A DNA stretch of 8,982 nt from Nonlabens sp. (GTDB taxonomy: Bacteria; Bacteroidota; Bacteroidia; Flavobacteriales; Flavobacteriaceae). The notes beneath the pieces were generated by a model. It was given only the letters and a program-made list of their open reading frames with translations. It searched no databases and was not told the origin of the DNA. Location of the stretch: positions 1 through 8,982 of the forward strand of contig JALZUY010000254.1 of NCBI GenBank assembly GCA_023301395.1, given 5' to 3'. How positions within the stretch are numbered: position 1 is the stretch's first letter; every line of letters begins with the position of its first letter. Both the position numbers and the translations under genes were made by a program. Below are positions 6,048 through 8,982 of the stretch, in pieces.

Positions 6048-6590
6048 CTATGAAATAGTTAAAGGCTGCGCTGCTGGAAAATCAACAGGCACTTGAGTCG
6101 TATTATGTAAATAATTTGAAATAGTTTTATCACCAACTAGAACAATAGTATCAATTAAATTCTCTTGAGTGTAACCAGCTGCTAAAAATGCATCTACTAC
6201 ATTTTGGTCTGCTTTACCTCTATTCTCAGTTATGTTTTTTGCAAGGTTTGCAAGTGCATTATAACTATCTTGAAAAGATGCTTTACCTGCTCTTAATTCA
6301 AGTATTTCCTCGTCTGTAAAACCGTTCCCTTTTGCAATTGCTGTATGAGCAGCAAGGCAATAACCACAACCATTTACTTCACTTACAGCTAGGTTCACGA
6401 CCTCTTTTTCTTTATTATTTAAAGATGTCTTTGATCCTGCAAATGTCAAATAATTATTAAGAGCGTTATTTGATAATGCATAAGTTGCATAAAGATTAGG
6501 TACAAAGCCCAATTGTTTTTCCAAATTATCAAAAATTCCCTGATTCAACTCGTTTACTTCACTTCTCTGCGGTACGTTAAATGTCGCCAT
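6048..6590 (-). CDS. Carboxymuconolactone decarboxylase family (AhpD-like) protein
   Basis: The 180-residue protein has the CMD/AhpD core: VNLAVSEVNGCGYCLAAHTAIAK, with Cys75 and Cys78 in a CxxC and His82 three residues further on. This is the redox centre of AhpD-like peroxidase-related proteins. True gamma-carboxymuconolactone decarboxylases lack this CxxC, so a thiol-dependent peroxidase or disulfide role is more likely than decarboxylation. The N-terminal part (residues 11-50, with LEKQLGFVPNLYATYALS) is typical of the peroxidase-related subgroup. There is no signal peptide, so it is cytoplasmic. The gene stands alone; no ahpC or other peroxiredoxin is in the window. The physiological reductant and substrate are unknown. 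Confidence 0.9.
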   Translation of the reverse strand: MATFNVPQRSEVNELNQGIFDNLEKQLGFVPNLYATYALSNNALNNYLTFAGSKTSLNNKEKEVVNLAVSEVNGCGYCLAAHTAIAKGNGFTDEEILELRAGKASFQDSYNALANLAKNITENRGKADQNVVDAFLAAGYTQENLIDTIVLVGDKTISNYLHNTTQVPVDFPAAQPLTIS

Positions 6591-6638
6591 TATGTTATAT
6601 TTATATGATTATTATTTGTTTATCCTTTTAATATGGTA

Positions 6639-6646
6639 CAAAGATG
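6639..6646 (-). promoter_or_regulatory. Possible -7 element for the CMD-family gene
   Basis: CATCTTTG on the minus strand differs from TAnnTTTG only at the first base and would give a leader of about 40-45 nt before the ATG at 6590. No TTG is seen at the usual -33 distance, so the call is weak. Confidence 0.3.
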
Positions 6647-6709
6647 CAATGATTAATAGGTGTTAAAAATGTATTGAATTCCCGAGTGTTATTCTATTTT
6701 TCCCTAATC

Positions 6710-6739
6710 TTGACTCCCGTAATCTGTGTATTATATTTA
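6710..6739 (+). promoter_or_regulatory. Promoter in front of the 27-codon small ORF
   Basis: TTG (6710-6712), exactly 19 nt, then TATATTTA (6732-6739), one base from TAnnTTTG. The small-ORF ATG lies 17 nt after this element, the same distance as in the hydroxylase gene. The transcript could also read through toward nrtR. Confidence 0.4.
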
Positions 6740-6756
6740 AATCAAATTATCTAGCC

Positions 6757-6840
6757 ATGAATAAGCTCTATTACATCCTATTTATCTTTAGTATTCTCGC
6801 TTTTGCGAAAGTAGATAAAGAACTTATACCTATTACTTAG
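6757..6840 (+). CDS. Small ORF, 27-residue hydrophobic peptide (uncertain)
   Basis: ATG at 6757 opens a 27-codon frame ending in TAG at 6840. The product starts MNKLYYILFIFSILAFAK and ends VDKELIPIT, so it has a positive N terminus and a hydrophobic helix like a signal peptide or a tiny membrane protein. A promoter match sits correctly upstream. The codons for LAFAK coincide with a diverged copy of the palindromic repeat. It may be a real membrane micropeptide, the 5' remnant of a decayed exported protein, or chance. The rest of the 332-bp gap (6591-6922) shows only the promoter elements and operator listed separately. Confidence 0.3.
   Translation: MNKLYYILFIFSILAFAKVDKELIPIT
6798..6813. 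repeat. GCTTTCGCGAAAGC palindrome, diverged copy 3
   Basis: CGCTTTTGCGAAAGTA carries CTTTTGCGAAAG, one substitution from the CTTTCGCGAAAG core of copies 1 and 2. It lies inside the 27-codon small ORF and encodes the same Ala-Phe-Ala-Lys as the copy in the TetR gene. Confidence 0.55.
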
Positions 6841-6894
6841 CAAATATTTTAATCTATATACTAAATTAAGAGATCAAAAGTCCATTGATAATTC

Positions 6895-6902
6895 TATATT
6901 TG
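6895..6902 (+). promoter_or_regulatory. -7 promoter element of nrtR
   Basis: TATATTTG fits TAnnTTTG exactly and lies 20 nt before the nrtR ATG. Its last four bases are the first bases of the candidate operator at 6899-6919. A TTG at the -33 distance is not evident. Confidence 0.5.
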
Positions 6903-6921
6903 TGTATCTAAAACGCAAATA
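6897..6921. promoter_or_regulatory. Candidate NrtR operator 1 (autoregulatory)
   Basis: The inverted repeat TATTTGTGT-N7-ACGCAAATA (one mismatched pair) ends one base before the nrtR start codon at 6923 and overlaps the -7 element. The same architecture, TTTGYGT-N7-ACRCAAA, occurs twice in front of nadV. Its occurrence only at these two genes in the window, one encoding a NrtR-type regulator, supports an NrtR site. Confidence 0.65.
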
Positions 6922-6922
6922 A

Positions 6923-7606
6923 ATGTCATTTCCCAATCCACACATTAAACTTACTGTAGATGCCATTGTATTTGGATACAATGCAGGAAAGATTTCCATT
7001 CTTTTAATCCAGCGAAAGTATGAACCCTTTAAAGGACAATGGGCAATTCCAGGAGGATTTGTGTTAGAAGATGAGTCTCTGGAAGAAGCGGTACATCGCG
7101 AACTCAAAGAGGAGACAGGCGTATCCATCAATTATCTAGAGCAGCTATATACTTTTGGAGCTGTAGATCGTGATCCTCGTGGTAGAGTGGTTTCGGTAGC
7201 ATATTTTGGACTCATTCATCCTGACGGACATACACTTGAGGCATCTACAGATGCTGAGGTAGCGCAGTGGTTTGATATAGATGAATTACCAGCCCTTTCC
7301 TTTGACCATAAACATATTCTGGAAGTAACCATCACACGACTCAAGGGTAAAATCACCTATGAGCCCATAGGTTTTGAATTACTAGAAACTAAATTTCCCT
7401 TCTCAGATCTTGAAAAACTCTACACCACTTTATTGGGCAGACCTGTAGATAGACGTAATTTTCGTAAAAAGATCAATAATTTAAATATTCTGGATGAACT
7501 CGATGAGAAAATTTCATTGGGTGCCGGGCGTCCTGCAAGTCTTTTTAGATTTAATGAGGAACGATACAAACAGCTACAAAAAGAGGGAATTATCTTTGAA
7601 ATCTAA
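6923..7606 (+). CDS. nrtR: NrtR-type Nudix-related transcriptional regulator of NAD metabolism
   Basis: The 227-residue protein joins an N-terminal Nudix domain (about residues 8-145) to a C-terminal winged helix (about 155-227), the architecture of NrtR. NrtR proteins repress NAD synthesis or salvage genes and respond to ADP-ribose or related NAD products. The Nudix box GX5EX7REUXEEXGU is complete (Gly45, Glu51, Arg59-Glu60, Glu63-Glu64, Gly66), so hydrolase activity may be retained; some characterised NrtR proteins have lost it. The winged helix shows the family stretch GRPVDRRNFRKKI (172-184) and GAGRPASLFRF (200-210). nadV follows on the same strand after 189 bp, as expected for a local NrtR regulon. 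A plain ADP-ribose pyrophosphatase is unlikely given the C-terminal domain. Confidence 0.9.
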   Translation: MSFPNPHIKLTVDAIVFGYNAGKISILLIQRKYEPFKGQWAIPGGFVLEDESLEEAVHRELKEETGVSINYLEQLYTFGAVDRDPRGRVVSVAYFGLIHPDGHTLEASTDAEVAQWFDIDELPALSFDHKHILEVTITRLKGKITYEPIGFELLETKFPFSDLEKLYTTLLGRPVDRRNFRKKINNLNILDELDEKISLGAGRPASLFRFNEERYKQLQKEGIIFEI

Positions 7607-7610
7607 ACAG

Positions 7611-7628
7611 CCTCCGCGAAAGCGGAGG
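7611..7628. repeat. CCTCCGC-GAAA-GCGGAGG hairpin (short relative of the palindrome family)
   Basis: A perfect 7-bp GC-rich stem closed by a GAAA (GNRA) tetraloop starts 4 bp after the nrtR stop. It looks like copy 1 with a 6-bp deletion: TCCGC joined directly to GAAAGCGGA. It is followed by TCTCGTT rather than a clean T-run, so it may protect the mRNA 3' end or act as a weak terminator. Confidence 0.65.
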
Positions 7629-7681
7629 TCTCGTTAAGATAGGATTACCCTTAAAGAAACAAATACCTTACTTAATGGATA

Positions 7682-7706
7682 AGATTCCCGTTTTCACGGG
7701 AATTTA
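7682..7706 (+). terminator. Probable nrtR terminator hairpin
   Basis: ATTCCCGT (7684-7691) pairs perfectly with ACGGGAAT (7696-7703) across a TTTC loop, with G-U and A-U pairs extending it outward. TT follows immediately, then AATAG. It lies between the nrtR stop and the nadV operators, so nadV probably has its own promoter. The short T-run makes it a modest terminator. Confidence 0.5.
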
Positions 7707-7710
7707 ATAG

Positions 7711-7731
7711 TTTGCGTAAAATAAACGCAAA
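7711..7731. promoter_or_regulatory. Candidate NrtR operator 2 (upstream of nadV)
   Basis: TTTGCGT (7711-7717), 7 nt, ACGCAAA (7725-7731) is a perfect inverted repeat with the same arm sequence and spacing as the sites at 6899-6919 and 7765-7785. Its centre lies 54 bp before the centre of operator 3, about five helical turns. Confidence 0.65.
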
Positions 7732-7760
7732 TAAATTAGGTTACTACAAATGCAAATAAG

Positions 7761-7768
7761 TATATTTG
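7761..7768 (+). promoter_or_regulatory. -7 promoter element of nadV
   Basis: TATATTTG is an exact TAnnTTTG match 27 nt before the nadV ATG. Its TTTG is the start of operator 3, so a bound repressor would mask it. It is identical to the -7 element of nrtR. Confidence 0.55.
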
Positions 7769-7785
7769 CGTCATAACTACACAAA
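7765..7785. promoter_or_regulatory. Candidate NrtR operator 3 (overlaps nadV promoter)
   Basis: TTTGCGT (7765-7771), 7 nt, ACACAAA (7779-7785) repeats the operator layout with one mismatched pair. A half-site GCAAATA (7752-7758) just upstream also forms an inverted repeat with TATTTGC (7763-7769), so the region holds extra half-sites. Confidence 0.6.
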
Positions 7786-7795
7786 ATAGTAAATT

Positions 7796-8982
7796 ATGAA
7801 CGGTTTACTTCTTACAGACGGATACAAAACAGGACACCACCAGCAATACCCAAAAGGGACGGAACAGGTATATTCTAACTGGACACCACGTAGCAATACA
7901 TATGCTCCAGAAGGATGTGATAAGGTACTTTCTTTTGGACAACAATATGTGATTACGTGGTTACACAATTATTTTGAAACTAACTTTTTTGCTAAGCCAA
8001 AAGAAGAAGTTTGCAGCGAGATAGAAGAAGAGCTTTCTATGTATTTAGGTACGCCTTATGATGGAACACACTACAGACAGCTACACGATCTTGGCTATTT
8101 ACCTATTCGAGTGAAATCTTTACCAGAAGGAATTGAAGTACCTATTAGAGTGCCTATGTTAACGGTAGTAAATACACATAAAGAATTTTACTGGGTAACT
8201 AATTTTCTAGAAACGATACTTTCTACAATGTTATGGCAACCTATGACTTCTGCATCGATTGCATTATTATACAAGCGTATTTTTAAGAAATGGGTGCTTA
8301 AAACAGATCCAGAAAATGTAGCATTTATTGATTTTCAAGGACACGATTTCTCAATGAGAGGAATGGGCGGTTTACAAAGTGCACTGTCTTCTGGACTAGG
8401 TCACGCTGCTGTATTTTTAGGTTCTGATACCTTACCTGTAATAAGCGGTATGCGTAAATATTACAACGCAAAAGGCTTTGTCGTAGGATCTGTAAATGCT
8501 ACAGAACATTCTGTGATGTGTGCAGGAACAAAAGATGATGAGATAGGAACCTTTAGAAATCTAATGGAAACCTACCCTAGCGGAATTCTATCTGTAGTAA
8601 GTGATACTTGGGATTTATGGAAAGTCTTAACTTCTTATCTACCTATTCTTAAAGAAGAAATTTTAGGTAGAGATGGAAAACTAGTGATTCGTCCAGATAG
8701 CGGAGATCCTGTAGCTATTATTTGTGGGACAAGCCGTGAATTAGGTAGTGCTACTCCACAAGAAAAAGGTGTGGTGGAGTTGTTATGGGAAACCTTTGGC
8801 GGTACTGTAAATGAGCAAGGTTTTAAGGTGTTGGACTCACACATAGGGGCTATTTACGGAGATAGTATCACTACAGAACGTGCAGAAAATATTTGTCAGC
8901 GATTACACGATAAGGGATTTGCGTCTACAAACGTGGTGCTCGGTATTGGTTCTTTTACCTATCAATTTAAAACGAGAGACAC
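7796..8982 (+). CDS. nadV: Nicotinamide phosphoribosyltransferase, 3' end cut by window
   Basis: The frame opens at ATG 7796 and stays open to the window end, giving 395 complete codons; flavobacterial homologues are somewhat longer, so the C terminus is missing. The enzyme makes nicotinamide mononucleotide from nicotinamide and PRPP, the committing step of NAD salvage, in the cytoplasm. The N terminus LLTDGYKTGHHQQYPKGT matches the family's DxYKxxHxxQYP block. ATEHSVM carries the catalytic histidine (His238, counterpart of human His247), GSDT an Asp at the position of human Asp219, and LVIRPDSGDP (296-305) the phosphoribosyl-binding Arg299 and Asp301. GIGSFTYQFKTRD near the edge is the bacterial form of the family's late glycine-rich block. 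Two candidate NrtR operators and a -7 element lie directly upstream. Confidence 0.95.
   Translation, partial: MNGLLLTDGYKTGHHQQYPKGTEQVYSNWTPRSNTYAPEGCDKVLSFGQQYVITWLHNYFETNFFAKPKEEVCSEIEEELSMYLGTPYDGTHYRQLHDLGYLPIRVKSLPEGIEVPIRVPMLTVVNTHKEFYWVTNFLETILSTMLWQPMTSASIALLYKRIFKKWVLKTDPENVAFIDFQGHDFSMRGMGGLQSALSSGLGHAAVFLGSDTLPVISGMRKYYNAKGFVVGSVNATEHSVMCAGTKDDEIGTFRNLMETYPSGILSVVSDTWDLWKVLTSYLPILKEEILGRDGKLVIRPDSGDPVAIICGTSRELGSATPQEKGVVELLWETFGGTVNEQGFKVLDSHIGAIYGDSITTERAENICQRLHDKGFASTNVVLGIGSFTYQFKTRD

Noticed and set aside
6874..7131. Minus-strand frame opposite the nrtR start
   Set aside because: Antisense to the conserved Nudix domain; cysteine- and serine-rich shadow translation.
575..7706. 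The dispersed palindromes as a CRISPR array
   Set aside because: Copies are thousands of bases apart, vary in length and lack regular spacers.
7777..7968. Minus-strand 63-codon frame opposite the nadV start
   Set aside because: Antisense to the conserved N terminus of nicotinamide phosphoribosyltransferase and to its promoter/operator.
8635..8844. Minus-strand 69-codon frame inside nadV
   Set aside because: Antisense to the IRPDSGDP catalytic region of nadV.

Overview
The window looks like chromosomal DNA of a marine Flavobacteriaceae bacterium (Bacteroidota), roughly in the Dokdonia/Nonlabens/Croceibacter range; the genus is a guess. Supporting signs are the AT-rich composition, start regions without Shine-Dalgarno sequences, several Bacteroidota-type promoters (TTG, about 19 nt, TAnnTTTG), lipoproteins with an acidic stretch right after the lipid cysteine, and several copies of a GCTTTCGCGAAAGC palindrome that I associate with this group. 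I see no mobile element, CRISPR array, rRNA or tRNA.

Left edge (1-246): no gene, but a clear SAM-I (S-box) riboswitch on the minus strand with its own promoter. It controls a gene beyond the left edge, presumably in methionine/SAM metabolism. A strong inverted repeat at 200-240 ends the neighbouring TetR gene.

Region 247-2586: a TetR-family regulator (minus) is divergent from a long aromatic amino acid hydroxylase (plus). The hydroxylase keeps the His-His-Glu iron triad but has an insertion inside the catalytic domain and a C-terminal extension of about 240 residues.

Region 2599-4540: a small membrane-anchored HATPase-only protein (minus) converges on the hydroxylase and is divergent from a single-domain rhodanese (plus). 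An AraC-family regulator (plus) follows the rhodanese.

Region 4541-6590: an intergenic stretch with mutually exclusive hairpins, then two small surface-type lipoprotein genes (plus), a bidirectional terminator, and a convergent carboxymuconolactone decarboxylase/AhpD-like gene (minus).

Region 6591-8982: an intergenic stretch with a 27-codon hydrophobic small ORF, then an NAD-salvage module. This has nrtR (Nudix plus winged helix regulator) followed by nadV (nicotinamide phosphoribosyltransferase, cut by the right edge). Three copies of one inverted repeat, TTTGYGT-N7-ACRCAAA, lie in front of nrtR (one) and nadV (two); two of them overlap -7 promoter elements. This is a self-consistent candidate NrtR regulon and the best-supported regulatory story here. 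I found no clearly new multi-gene system. The most interesting items are the NrtR operators, the palindromic repeat family (one copy in frame inside the TetR gene) and the extended hydroxylase.
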